A DNA stretch of 20,748 bases from JAQGJA01 sp965651535 (GCA_965651535.1 CBFGSX010000013.1:1-20748); one strand, 5' to 3'. Positions 12,095 to 20,517 are shown, counted from the stretch's first letter. Notes: generated by a model from the letters alone, not told the origin. Numbers and translations are program-made.

Positions 12095-12769
12095 ATGACG
12101 CAGCGCGTTTTGTATCAGCTCTGGCTCTCGCCGTTTTGCCGCAAGGTGCGCCTTTCTCTCGCCGAAAAGAAGCTCGATTTCGAGCTCCGGGTTGAAAAAG
12201 TCTGGGAGCGCCGCCGCGACTTCTTGAAGATGAACCCCAGCGGCGAAGTGCCGGTGTTGATCGATGAGGACGGCACGATGGTCTGTGACAGCCAGACGAT
12301 CGTGCAGTATCTGGATGACAAATACCCTGAGAAGAAATTGACCGGCACGTCGCTGGCCGAGCGGATTGAAGTCGGAAGGCTGTCAGCCTGGTTCGACCGC
12401 AAGTTCAACGACGAGGTGACGGAATATCTCGTCGGCGAAAAAATGATGAAGCGGTTTTTAAAGCTGGGTCAGCCTGACGGGCAAAAGATCCGCGCCGGAC
12501 ATTCCAACATTCATTATCATCTCGATTACATTTCCTATTTAGCGACGCGTCGTCGCTGGCTGGCCGGCGATAATTTCTCCGTGGCCGACATCGCTGCCGC
12601 CGCGCATCTGTCGGCGGTGGACTATATCGGCGATGTGCCGTGGGACTATCACAAGGACGCCCGGGACTGGTATGCGCGCGTCAAGTCGCGACCAAGTTTC
12701 CGGCAGTTGCTGGACGATCACATCCCCGGCGTGTCGCCGGTGGCGCATTACGCGGATATTGATTTTTAG
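12095..12769 (+). CDS. fzlA: FtsZ-binding GST-like protein FzlA
   Basis: This 224-residue glutathione-S-transferase-fold protein begins with a thioredoxin-like domain (LYQLWLSPFCRKVRLSLAEK, then VEKVWERRRDFLKMNPSGEVPVLIDEDG and DSQTIVQYLDDKYP). The all-helical C-terminal domain ends in WYARVKSRPSFRQLLDDHIPG and HYADIDF. That ending and the EKVWERR segment are as I recall them in Caulobacter FzlA, which binds FtsZ filaments, curves them and is needed for constriction; an ordinary GST is the alternative. The start at MTQRVLYQLWLS fits the family; the frame extends upstream to 11993, but that peptide is unlike any GST N-terminus. The SDR gene starts 2 bp after the stop, so the two are probably one operon. 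Confidence 0.8.
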   Translation: MTQRVLYQLWLSPFCRKVRLSLAEKKLDFELRVEKVWERRRDFLKMNPSGEVPVLIDEDGTMVCDSQTIVQYLDDKYPEKKLTGTSLAERIEVGRLSAWFDRKFNDEVTEYLVGEKMMKRFLKLGQPDGQKIRAGHSNIHYHLDYISYLATRRRWLAGDNFSVADIAAAAHLSAVDYIGDVPWDYHKDARDWYARVKSRPSFRQLLDDHIPGVSPVAHYADIDF

Positions 12770-12771
12770 CC

Positions 12772-13563
12772 ATGACTTTGTTTGTTTTCGGTTTTGGTTA
12801 CGCGGCGTCCTTCATCGCGGGATCGGTGCCGTGCGTTGGCACGAAGCGTATAGAAAAAGACACGCCGCCGGTTTTTGCTTTTGACGGCAAGACAAGAATG
12901 AGTGCTGCCGCCGAAGCGGCTCTGGATGCGGCCGAGGCGGTGCTGGTGTCTGTCCCGCCCGACGAAAACGGCGATTCGGTATTCCGTGTTTACGGCACAA
13001 TTCTGGCGCAGAAGAAAAACCTGAAATGGCTCGGTTATTTTTCCTCGACTGCCGTTTACGGTGATGCAAGCGGCGATTGGGTCGATGAAACCATGCCGCC
13101 CGCGCCGGTTTCCGAGGCGGGGCGTCTGCGCTTGATGGCCGAAGGTCAATGGCGTTCGCTTGACTTGCCGCTGCATATTTTTCGCTTGAGCGGCCTATAC
13201 GGCCCCGGCCGTTCCGCTTTGGATCGCGCCCGCGCCGGCGCGCCGATCATCGAAAAGCCCGGCCATGTCACTAACCGCATTCATGTTGCGGATGTCGCGC
13301 AGATTGTGACGGCGTCGATTCAGAATCCGACCCCAAACGAAATTTTCAATATCAGTGATGATGAACCCGCCTCCAGCGCCGAGGTGCTGCGCGCGGCCTA
13401 TGAAAGCCTCGGCAAGACCCCGCCCGCCGTCACCGCCGCGCGCGAGGGGCAAAGATTTTTTGAGGCGAACCGCCGCGTCCGCAATACTAAAATCAAGGAG
13501 ATGCTCGGGATTTCGTTAAAATACCCAAGCTGGCGTGCGGGAGAGGGTGAAAATAAAACTTGA
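12772..13563 (+). CDS. Atypical SDR-family NAD(P)-binding protein (YeeZ-like)
   Basis: This 263-residue Rossmann-fold protein starts with the nucleotide-binding turn GFGYAASFIA, slightly changed from the classical GxGxxG. YFSSTAVYGD marks the extended/atypical SDR active-site strand, and FRLSGLYGPGRSALD and NRIHVADVAQ match YeeZ-like proteins. The usual catalytic YxxxK is not present; the place reads SEAGRLRLMAE, so a normal dehydrogenase reaction is doubtful. Substrate unknown. The start lies 2 bp after the fzlA stop, indicating translational coupling and suggesting a shared process or simply conserved gene order. The final codons overlap the first bases of a possible hairpin leading into the next gene. 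Confidence 0.8.
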   Translation: MTLFVFGFGYAASFIAGSVPCVGTKRIEKDTPPVFAFDGKTRMSAAAEAALDAAEAVLVSVPPDENGDSVFRVYGTILAQKKNLKWLGYFSSTAVYGDASGDWVDETMPPAPVSEAGRLRLMAEGQWRSLDLPLHIFRLSGLYGPGRSALDRARAGAPIIEKPGHVTNRIHVADVAQIVTASIQNPTPNEIFNISDDEPASSAEVLRAAYESLGKTPPAVTAAREGQRFFEANRRVRNTKIKEMLGISLKYPSWRAGEGENKT

Positions 13564-13564
13564 T

Positions 13565-13597
13565 CCCAATATTTTATTATGTCATTCATGGATTGGG
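13565..13597 (+). promoter_or_regulatory. Inverted repeat covering the ribosome site of the 13606 gene
   Basis: CCCAAT (13565-13570) pairs with ATTGGG (13592-13597) over a 21-nt loop. The right arm includes most of the G-run that serves as Shine-Dalgarno for ATG 13606, so folding would hide it. The arms are only 6 bp and no regulator is apparent. Confidence 0.25.
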
Positions 13598-13605
13598 GGT
13601 GCGGC

Positions 13606-14328
13606 ATGAAAAAAGAATCCGGTTCGAAAGGCCAACTTTTCGAAAAATTCCTGACAGCAGACAAGCTCCAGCGTTTGCGTGTTTACGATACGCTTGGCGG
13701 TGTTGTTTATGAGGGGCTGGACGTTTACATGAACGACCGAAAGATGCCCGATCGCAAGCGATCCAAACTTTTGAAACATATCCGCGCCGGGTTGTCCGTG
13801 CATGACGGGATCGCCAGTCGCAAGGATTGGACAAAGGACGCCCCCGCCATTTTGATCGTGCCGACCGAAGAAAATCAAACGGGCCAATGGTTCGATGTTT
13901 TGCCGGGGAAAGAAGCTAAAACGCAGTTTTCTCTTTCTACGGGCCTTGGAAATATATCCGAGCGGGAACGTGTCTCCCACCCAAAGGATTATCGCGTCCT
14001 GTTTGGCTTGTTGGAGAATCGCCGCATTCTCGATATGCCTGTTTACGAACGAACGGGTTTCAGGGCTCACGAGTGCTTAGCGGCGTTCTTTTCAGAGAAA
14101 AAGATCAAGAAGCCCGAACGAAAACAAGTGGTCTCAATCGTGAGAGACAATCTGACCGAGATTATCCGTTACGGTGAAGCTCGCCGAGAGGCGTTGAAGC
14201 GCGAGGTGCCAGCGCTTTTGGCCGATTTTGTTGAAAACAGCCGTGTCGGCACGCCGATTTTTCATTACACGATCATGCCGCATACCGAGGCAAAAGAAGT
14301 TTTTTCTAAAGACTGCCGATTGATCTGA
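13606..14328 (+). CDS. Hypothetical protein, 240 residues, orphan
   Basis: I recognise no family. ATG 13606 follows a G-run (13595-13599) at about 6 nt and gives MKKESGSKGQLFEKFL; in-frame ATGs at 13579 and 13588 are possible but have no ribosome site. The protein is soluble and charged, with no signal peptide. Predicted strands include RVYDTLGGVVYEGLDVYM and DAPAILIVPTEE; then come RVLFGLLENRRILDMPVYERTGF and a helical C-terminal half (KKPERKQVVSIVRDNLTEII). Base and codon use are more AT-rich than the fzlA/SDR operon before it, which hints at acquisition. It ends 8 bp before the convergent histidine kinase gene. Confidence 0.75.
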   Translation: MKKESGSKGQLFEKFLTADKLQRLRVYDTLGGVVYEGLDVYMNDRKMPDRKRSKLLKHIRAGLSVHDGIASRKDWTKDAPAILIVPTEENQTGQWFDVLPGKEAKTQFSLSTGLGNISERERVSHPKDYRVLFGLLENRRILDMPVYERTGFRAHECLAAFFSEKKIKKPERKQVVSIVRDNLTEIIRYGEARREALKREVPALLADFVENSRVGTPIFHYTIMPHTEAKEVFSKDCRLI

Positions 14329-14336
14329 TGGGCGGC

Positions 14337-15569
14337 TTACAAGTTTTCGTCGTGACGTACGCTTGTCGCGCGTTTGGCGGCGCCAAGCGGGCTATATTGC
14401 TGGGGGTGGGTCATGGCGGGCAGGATAATGGCCACCGTGGTGCCCTGACCGTAAACGCTTGAAATTTGCATCTCGCCGCCATGCATCTCCACCAGTTTTT
14501 TGGTGATGGCCAACCCCAGACCCGTGCCGCCATGCCCGCGTGTCATCGCACCCGAGACCTGTTCGAAAGGCTGGCCGATGCGGTTGAGCTTGTCGGCGGG
14601 AATGCCGATACCGGTATCCTGCACTTCGATTTTAATGCGATTTTCCGCGTGATCGGCAATCGCGACGGTGACCGTGCCGCCGGTTTCGGTAAATTTTACC
14701 GCGTTGGTCAGGATGTTGACGACAACCTGCCTAAAGGCGCGGCGATCGGCCTCGATCACCGGGGTTTCGTTCGCGCTCTTGAGCGTCAGGGTCAGCCCCT
14801 TGTCGCGCACCGTGTTCTCGACCATGTGACAGGCCAGGCGACTGGCTTTCACCACATTGACCGGCTCGGAGACCAGATCATATTTCCCAGCCTCAATCTT
14901 GGACATATCAAGAATATCGTTGATAAGGTCAAGAAGGTAACGACCGGACTCGTTGATGCTGGCCGCATAATCGACATAGCGCTTGTTTCCCAACGGCCCG
15001 AGCAGCTCGGCGTTCATCATCTCGGAAAAACCGATGATGGCGTTGAGCGGCGTACGTAATTCGTGTGACATGGTAGCCAGAAAGCGCGATTTGGCGCGGT
15101 TGGCAGCTTCGGTCTCGTCGAGCGCGTGCTGGAGCGCAATCCGGTTGCGCTTTTCCGCCGTAATGTCCTGGAGCAATCCGTAAAGCGCAACGGTCTCGCC
15201 GTTTGCATCCCGTTCGCAGCACAGAAAGCAGCGTACGAAATATTCGATGTTGTCGCGCATGGGGTGCCGGAGTGTAAAATCGGCGATCCCGTCTTGTCCG
15301 TCCGTCATCAGGCGGTTGACAATAATGAACAGGCGACTCATGTCGCGCGAGCTGACCAGCTCGCGCAGCGTGGCAAGGCTGGGAGAAATTTTCTGGATAT
15401 CGAAATCGAAAATGGTGCATAGTTCGCGTGTAAAGGCGACATCCTTCTCCCCTAATTGCCACCGCCAGCGTCCCATATGCGCCAGCGCTAGCGGCGCATC
15501 TTCAGGCTTGGGGGCCAGCAGGCGCTGGGACGGATCGACGATTTTCGCGGCTGGATTCGGATCGAGCAT
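14337..15569 (-). CDS. Soluble PAS-domain sensor histidine kinase
   Basis: This 410-residue protein has no membrane segment. A PAS-like domain covers about residues 28-140 (WQLGEKDVAFTRELCTIF, ending YGLLQDITAEKR). A HisKA domain follows with the phosphoacceptor H169 in MSHELRTPLNAIIGFSEMM, then an ATPase domain with the N box VVNILTNAVKFTETGG (285 and 289), DTGIGIP (318-324) and GHGGTGLGL (346-354). All key residues are intact, so autophosphorylation is expected; the layout resembles the PleC/DivJ-type kinases of Alphaproteobacteria, though the specific identity is not established. No receiver domain or response regulator is nearby. It follows the 812-residue degenerate-GGDEF gene by 53 bp on the same strand and probably shares its transcript. 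Confidence 0.92.
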   Translation of the reverse strand: MLDPNPAAKIVDPSQRLLAPKPEDAPLALAHMGRWRWQLGEKDVAFTRELCTIFDFDIQKISPSLATLRELVSSRDMSRLFIIVNRLMTDGQDGIADFTLRHPMRDNIEYFVRCFLCCERDANGETVALYGLLQDITAEKRNRIALQHALDETEAANRAKSRFLATMSHELRTPLNAIIGFSEMMNAELLGPLGNKRYVDYAASINESGRYLLDLINDILDMSKIEAGKYDLVSEPVNVVKASRLACHMVENTVRDKGLTLTLKSANETPVIEADRRAFRQVVVNILTNAVKFTETGGTVTVAIADHAENRIKIEVQDTGIGIPADKLNRIGQPFEQVSGAMTRGHGGTGLGLAITKKLVEMHGGEMQISSVYGQGTTVAIILPAMTHPQQYSPLGAAKRATSVRHDENL

Positions 15570-15622
15570 GACAGGGAAACTCTAGCACAGTTTTTTCATA
15601 AAGAAAAGAAAAACGCGCACTA

Positions 15623-18061
15623 TCAGGACGAGACGGCCCAAGCCAAATCGTCGGATTTCATAGGGTTTTTCAAAATGTTGACCAGCGATTCCAACCGATC
15701 CTCGAGCGCCGTAAATTGTGCCGTATCGAGAAAATTTTTCTTTTCAATTTTATCCAGAAGTGTTGCGACAGCCTGATCGATCAGGGCCACGCTGGCGCTG
15801 CGGTCGCGTGGATGGTTGGCCTGTTCCCAGACAAAGGCGCGAATTTTTTGTGCAAGAAGTTTCTCCTGAATGGCTTCAAAGGACTGGGCGATGTCCTTGA
15901 GTGTCTCCAGTGCGTAATCGCGCAGGGATTCACGCAAATCGGCGGCGATATCACGACCGATCGCGCCGGCGCAGCGATCCGATAACCGTGCCAGATAGTA
16001 TAACGCCTCGGCTGAGGCCTGGGAATCGTGCACATTCACCAAATTGGGAATCAGGTCCATTTCCTCAAGAAGAACTTGCAGCGCCTGTTGCGGCGCAAGA
16101 TGTCCATGCGGCTGCATGATTTTCAGCGTGCGGAAACAGGCCTGTGCCTGAAGGATCAGGGCGCTCATGTGTCGCGGCAGTCCTTCGAGCTTTTCTGCCA
16201 GCGCCATGGTTTTGAAGGTTTCGCGCTCGTTATGCGTGACGCTGGGGCGGTTCTGCGTGCTGACAACAGAAAGCGGCGGCAGATTTTCGGCGCGGATGCG
16301 GTTATCCATTTCCTGATAAGATGAAATGGATTCAATGGTGTCGTCGGAAACCCCCTTTTCCTGCAATAGGCGGATAGCCTTCTTGAATCCTAAAACCGCC
16401 TGCATATCCGTGCCGAACAGAATCTCGCAGATTTGTCCGACGGGGCGCTCGAAAATATTGGGCAGATCCTCCTCGCGCAAATATTGGCGCAGCGCATCGG
16501 TGAAGGGAAGATAATGCGCGGCCGCTTGCGGGCGGTCGAGACCGATTTCGATCGGTTCGGCCGGCGCATTCAGTCGGAAGCCAAAGACACGATTGGTTTC
16601 GTCCGTCCACAAATAGGCGAAGTCGTGCATTTTCGTGCGGTGCGTGATCTTGTCGACGCGTTCGATGATCTCGGGCAGGCTTCGCGCCAGTTCGACCGGG
16701 TGCGTCGCCATGACAAGACCCGTGCCGGTATTTTCATGGCGCGGATGCGGCAGATCGGCAAGAAGGGATTCGCCATCACCGGAAAAGGACAGGTTATAGG
16801 CATTGGCGTAATCGTCGACTTTGTGCGACAGGATCTGGTAATAGATGTTGCTCTGGATTGCTTGCACCAGCTTGTGTAGCTGGAAGCTGTTCATGGTGTT
16901 CATGACGATGTCGATGATGCCGCCGCCGCAATCGAAAATCTTGGGTTCGTCCACATCGTGTGACGCAATCGTTGCGTGCAGAATGCGAACCAGATGTGCC
17001 TTGACCTGATCGGCCCCGTCATGGCCGAAAGTCGCGTTCAGCCCGCCGAGATTATAAATATCGGCACGCAGGATGATTTTTGATCCATCATGATGCTTGC
17101 GCAGATACTCGATGCGGTCATCGCGGGGCCAGGCGATGGCGCGACCGACCAGCAGAGACTTGGCTGGGTTGAGCGGATTGCGCGGATGGGTCTTCTGGTC
17201 GATCTCGCTGGCGAATTGCGCGGCATTTCGATAGTGGCGGTATTTGTGCAGCGCCTTGTCGATACGTTGTTCAGAGGCGCGGTTGTGGAACTGGTCGGGA
17301 TTGACGCCCCGGCGCGCAAATCCGAACCAGTTGCGCGTGCCGGAGCGGCTTTTTTTTGTGTTCTGGATGTCGTCGTCCAGCTGTTGCTTGAGGGCGCGGT
17401 GATCCATATACGGGCGCAGGATAACGCGCGCGGTGACAAGGCCCATGCCGGTGCGTTCAGGGTATTTCTTGTGGCGAAGCTGATCAAGTCCCAGAGCCTC
17501 GACAAATTCGCGTGTAATCCTGTCAGAGTCGGCAAGGCCTTTGATGACTTTTTCCTCATCGGTGTTGAGGATGATAAAGGTGACCTCATCCCCCATGGAC
17601 CGATGATAGAGCCAGTCGACGACGCCCGCGCGCGTCATGCAATCCAGATAAATGCCGCAAATGGTGGCCATGACATCGTTGGTGGCCGATCGACCGATGG
17701 CGTCGTTGACGCTCGAAAGATTCATGTAATCGCCCAAGATCAGGAAATTTCGATTTTCCTGTCCATGACGCGCCGAGGCGGCCATGGCGAAGTCGAGATA
17801 AAGCGTGCGCAACGCCGCATGAATGTAGTAACCGGTATAGCGGTCACGGGCGAGAATGTCCGAAAAAATAGTCTCAATGTTCGGTGCCGGGGAGTCAGGA
17901 TTGTATTGAAGTTGCAAGGCCTCGATCAATCCGCCGACCATGGCGGATGGAGCATAGGCGCTGTGTTCGCCCAAAGTCTGAAAAATTTCCTCGGCGCTTT
18001 TTGTCGGCAGGCTTTTGCCGGTCATCTGGGATAAAATCGTCAGGGTTTCTTCTGCAATCAT
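15623..18061 (-). CDS. Large soluble protein with two degenerate GGDEF domains and a helical C-terminal region
   Basis: This encodes 812 residues with no membrane segment or signal peptide. Residues about 103-165 follow the GGDEF pattern: FLILGDYMNLSSVNDAIGRSATNDV, then RSMGDEVTFIIL, where the signature reads MGDEV (156-160). Residues about 327-387 repeat it: IILRADIYNLGGLNATFGHDGADQV, then FDCGGGIIDIVM, where the signature is GGGII (379-383) and the acidic catalytic pair is lost. Cyclase activity is unlikely; c-di-GMP or GTP binding, or a protein-interaction role, is more plausible. Residues after about 520 are helical and include EEMDLIPNLVNVHDSQASAEAL; I recognise no domain there. The histidine kinase gene follows by 53 bp and the glycosyltransferase gene lies 100 bp upstream. 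Confidence 0.78.
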   Translation of the reverse strand: MIAEETLTILSQMTGKSLPTKSAEEIFQTLGEHSAYAPSAMVGGLIEALQLQYNPDSPAPNIETIFSDILARDRYTGYYIHAALRTLYLDFAMAASARHGQENRNFLILGDYMNLSSVNDAIGRSATNDVMATICGIYLDCMTRAGVVDWLYHRSMGDEVTFIILNTDEEKVIKGLADSDRITREFVEALGLDQLRHKKYPERTGMGLVTARVILRPYMDHRALKQQLDDDIQNTKKSRSGTRNWFGFARRGVNPDQFHNRASEQRIDKALHKYRHYRNAAQFASEIDQKTHPRNPLNPAKSLLVGRAIAWPRDDRIEYLRKHHDGSKIILRADIYNLGGLNATFGHDGADQVKAHLVRILHATIASHDVDEPKIFDCGGGIIDIVMNTMNSFQLHKLVQAIQSNIYYQILSHKVDDYANAYNLSFSGDGESLLADLPHPRHENTGTGLVMATHPVELARSLPEIIERVDKITHRTKMHDFAYLWTDETNRVFGFRLNAPAEPIEIGLDRPQAAAHYLPFTDALRQYLREEDLPNIFERPVGQICEILFGTDMQAVLGFKKAIRLLQEKGVSDDTIESISSYQEMDNRIRAENLPPLSVVSTQNRPSVTHNERETFKTMALAEKLEGLPRHMSALILQAQACFRTLKIMQPHGHLAPQQALQVLLEEMDLIPNLVNVHDSQASAEALYYLARLSDRCAGAIGRDIAADLRESLRDYALETLKDIAQSFEAIQEKLLAQKIRAFVWEQANHPRDRSASVALIDQAVATLLDKIEKKNFLDTAQFTALEDRLESLVNILKNPMKSDDLAWAVSS

Positions 18062-18135
18062 CCGCCAAATCCAAAAAATACGCCGTCTTCAGAATAGGGC
18101 GGAGGCCTTAAGACAAGGTTTAGGGCTGTGAGGGC

Positions 18136-18151
18136 GTTAATAAGAGGTAAA
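18136..18151 (-). promoter_or_regulatory. CtrA-like site upstream of the degenerate-GGDEF gene
   Basis: Read on the minus strand it is TTTA-N7-TTAAC, one base from the CtrA consensus TTAA-N7-TTAA(C). It lies about 75-90 bp before the ATG at 18061. No convincing -35/-10 pair was found around it. One such match can arise by chance. Confidence 0.25.
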
Positions 18152-18161
18152 TAACGATTCT

Positions 18162-19283
18162 TCAGCCGCCATAGGCCTGACTCAACAGACGATAGCGCAA
18201 CGAATCCATATGCTGTCGGGCGTTTTCAAGTGAAAATTGTGATCCGCGGTCAAAGCATTGCTGCTGGATGGCGCGCAAGCCCTGCTCATCTTCCATCAGG
18301 CCCTGCAAGGCCAGAGCCAACCCGTCCGGTGTGACAGGGCTGACAACGATACCGGCATCGCCTGCCGCCTCGAGCAGGCCGCCATGACCCGAAGTAATCA
18401 GCGCACACCCCGCCGCCATCGACTCAATCGCCCGCCTTCCGAAGGGTTCGGCGCCGATGGTCGGCACAACGGCGATTGCTGCGCGCGCATAGAGTTCAAG
18501 CGCCTTGTCATGCGGCAGGCGGCCCAGAAATACGGCCTGCCCACCGATATCGTCAAGCGCATCTCGAACCTTGCGTGCATAGGAAGAGTGTTTTTTGGCA
18601 TTTGTCGGTTTGTCCGCGCCGACAAAAACAATCTTCCATTTTGGAAAATGGGGAAGAATTCTTGCCGCCGCCTGCGCCAGCTCGAGCGCGCCCTTTTCAG
18701 GGGCCAGCCGTCCCGAATACAGGATAAAAGCCTCCTTGCGCCCGCGCACGGGCGCGTCGACACCGGAATAGACGACATGGACATGTTCGGTGCGTGCCGC
18801 TTCGAGACCGGTTAAAAAACGGCGACGCAGGAAATCGCTGCCGAAGTAAATGGCATCGGCTGCCGCCAAAAGATCCCAGCGCTGTCGTGTCGTCCGCGCG
18901 CCGTTGATTGACAAGGGGTCGTCGTGGAAATGCAGGCTGATCGGCTTGTTCTGAAATCCGCGGCGCAGAGCGTTGAAAAGGGCGACGTGGTTGTGCACCT
19001 CGATCAGTCCCGTCGGGCGCGTTTTGAAATGATGGGTTACGGCGTGCGCGTAACCGGTTTGCTGCCCAAATAACAGGGCCATTGACGGCCTGATTCCCTT
19101 GAAGCGTACGTTGGAAAAAGGGCGTACCCGGCTTTCGGCGCGGCCATAGACGGTGATGTGATCCTGATAAGCGCTGCCGACCGTGGTTTCATGCACGAAA
19201 AGCGAGATACCGCCCGCAGCCCCAGGCGTAAAGCGCTCGGTGTCGGGAAGAATGGTGGCGATCTCATAGGTTCTGGCGTGCAT
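18162..19283 (-). CDS. GT4-family glycosyltransferase
   Basis: This 373-residue protein has a GT-B layout: an N-terminal acceptor domain with AAGGISLFVHE near the start, LIEVHNHVALF, LHFHDDPLS and VVYSGVDAP, and a C-terminal donor domain starting FILYSGRLAPEKGALELAQAA. The GT4 signature EPFGRRAIESMAAGCALITSGHGGLLE holds the E-x7-E pair that binds the nucleotide sugar. It should act on the cytoplasmic side in polysaccharide or glycolipid assembly; sugar and acceptor cannot be told from the sequence. It follows fbaA by 35 bp on the same strand, so cotranscription is likely although the pathway link is not obvious. No other polysaccharide gene is in the window. Confidence 0.9.
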   Translation of the reverse strand: MHARTYEIATILPDTERFTPGAAGGISLFVHETTVGSAYQDHITVYGRAESRVRPFSNVRFKGIRPSMALLFGQQTGYAHAVTHHFKTRPTGLIEVHNHVALFNALRRGFQNKPISLHFHDDPLSINGARTTRQRWDLLAAADAIYFGSDFLRRRFLTGLEAARTEHVHVVYSGVDAPVRGRKEAFILYSGRLAPEKGALELAQAAARILPHFPKWKIVFVGADKPTNAKKHSSYARKVRDALDDIGGQAVFLGRLPHDKALELYARAAIAVVPTIGAEPFGRRAIESMAAGCALITSGHGGLLEAAGDAGIVVSPVTPDGLALALQGLMEDEQGLRAIQQQCFDRGSQFSLENARQHMDSLRYRLLSQAYGG

Positions 19284-19318
19284 ATATCCAGAATAGAGGG
19301 CTGCAAGTCCTCTGGCAA

Positions 19319-20386
19319 TCAGGCATTGAGGCCGATGGCGTTCAAATCCTCATAGGCGGCGGTCAAACGCTTGACAAAGGCCTTCTCGCCCTCGCGCAGG
19401 AAGACGCGCGGATCGTAGAATTTCTTGTTGGGTTTGTCCGCGCCTTCGGGATTGCCGATCTGGCCCTGAAGATAGTCGCGCTTGGAGGCTTCGTAACCGC
19501 GAATGCCGTCCCAGAAGGCCCATTGCATATCGGTGTCGATGTTCATCTTTACTGCGCCATAGGAAAGCGCCTCGCGGATATCCTCGCGGGACGAGCCGGA
19601 GCCGCCGTGAAAGACGAAGTTGACGGGCTTGTCGCCTGTGCCGAATTTCTGTTTGATGAAGTCCTGCGAGTTTTTGAGGATTTTCGGCTCGAGCCGGACA
19701 TTGCCGGGCGAATACACGCCGTGCACATTGCCGAAAGCGGCGGCAACGGTGAAGTGATCGCCGATTTTCTTCAACGCTTCATAGGCCTGGGCGACCTCTT
19801 CGGGCTGGGTGTAGAGGCGGCTTGAGTCCACCCCCGTATTGTCCACGCCGTCCTCTTCGCCGCCGGTGACCCCCAGCTCGATCTCGATCATCATGCCGAT
19901 TTTGGCCATGCGCGCGAAATACTGCGCAGAAATCTCGATGTTCTCCTCGAGCGATTCCTCGGACAGGTCGAGCATATGCGACGAATAAAGCGGGCGCTGA
20001 TTGGCGCTGAAAAACGCTTCACCCGCTTCGAGCAGCCCGTCGATCCACGGCAGCAGGTTTTTCGCCGCGTGGTCGGTGTGCAAAATGACCGGCACGCCAT
20101 AAGCCTCGGCGAGGGTATGGATATGCAGCGCGCCCGCAATCGCGCCCTTGATGGCGGCGGATTGGTTGTCGTTATTCAGGGCTTTGCCCGCGTAAAACGC
20201 CGCGCCGCCGTTGGAAAACTGGATGATCACGGGCGAATTGACGGATTTGGCGGTTTCCAGCGTGGCGTTGACGCTGTTCGTGCCGACGACGTTGACGGCG
20301 GGCAGGGCGGCGTTTTTCGCCTTGGCCTCGTTGAGAATGTCCCATGCCGCGTTTCCGAAGGCCACACCGGGCTTGAATTTTGCCAT
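19319..20386 (-). CDS. fbaA: Class II fructose-bisphosphate aldolase
   Basis: This 355-residue zinc aldolase cleaves fructose 1,6-bisphosphate to glycerone phosphate and glyceraldehyde 3-phosphate, and runs the reverse reaction in gluconeogenesis. Length and sequence fit the E. coli FbaA (class IIA) type. Visible landmarks are ILHTDHAAK (catalytic Asp and a zinc His), IEIELGVTGGEEDGVDN, FGNVHGVYSPGNV (zinc His), FVFHGGSGSSREDI (zinc His and phosphate loop) and VKMNIDTDMQWAFWDG. The start ATG follows AAGGA at 10 nt and a promoter-like pair lies upstream. The glycosyltransferase gene follows by 35 bp. A small orphan gene is divergent from it. Confidence 0.96.
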   Translation of the reverse strand: MAKFKPGVAFGNAAWDILNEAKAKNAALPAVNVVGTNSVNATLETAKSVNSPVIIQFSNGGAAFYAGKALNNDNQSAAIKGAIAGALHIHTLAEAYGVPVILHTDHAAKNLLPWIDGLLEAGEAFFSANQRPLYSSHMLDLSEESLEENIEISAQYFARMAKIGMMIEIELGVTGGEEDGVDNTGVDSSRLYTQPEEVAQAYEALKKIGDHFTVAAAFGNVHGVYSPGNVRLEPKILKNSQDFIKQKFGTGDKPVNFVFHGGSGSSREDIREALSYGAVKMNIDTDMQWAFWDGIRGYEASKRDYLQGQIGNPEGADKPNKKFYDPRVFLREGEKAFVKRLTAAYEDLNAIGLNA

Positions 20387-20428
20387 ATTTTTCCAATCCT
20401 TAAGTCAAGAGAATGATTATGGCCATGG

Positions 20429-20457
20429 GATATACTCTTAAATGCCCGTTGCGGCAA
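20429..20457 (-). promoter_or_regulatory. Candidate promoter for fbaA
   Basis: On the minus strand, TTGCCG (20457-20452) is followed after 17 bp by TATATC (20434-20429). A transcript would start about 35 nt before the fbaA ATG, leaving the AAGGA ribosome site in its leader. Confidence 0.45.
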
Positions 20458-20464
20458 GCCACCT

Positions 20465-20495
20465 TTGACTTTTTAAGCGGAATCAGCCATATAAT
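20465..20495 (+). promoter_or_regulatory. Promoter with perfect TATAAT for the terminal small gene
   Basis: TATAAT (20490-20495) is preceded at 19 bp by TTGACT (20465-20470). The start would fall near 20502, only about 16 nt before ATG 20518, leaving just the AGAGG ribosome site in the leader. This excludes the in-frame ATG 20494, which lies inside the -10 element. Confidence 0.5.
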
Positions 20496-20517
20496 GCCCG
20501 AGGAAAGAGGCTTATCC

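Noticed and set aside
17090..18034. 314-codon plus-strand open frame opposite the degenerate-GGDEF gene
   Set aside because: It lacks a ribosome site and any recognisable motif, while the minus-strand frame shows two domain patterns with coherent codon use.
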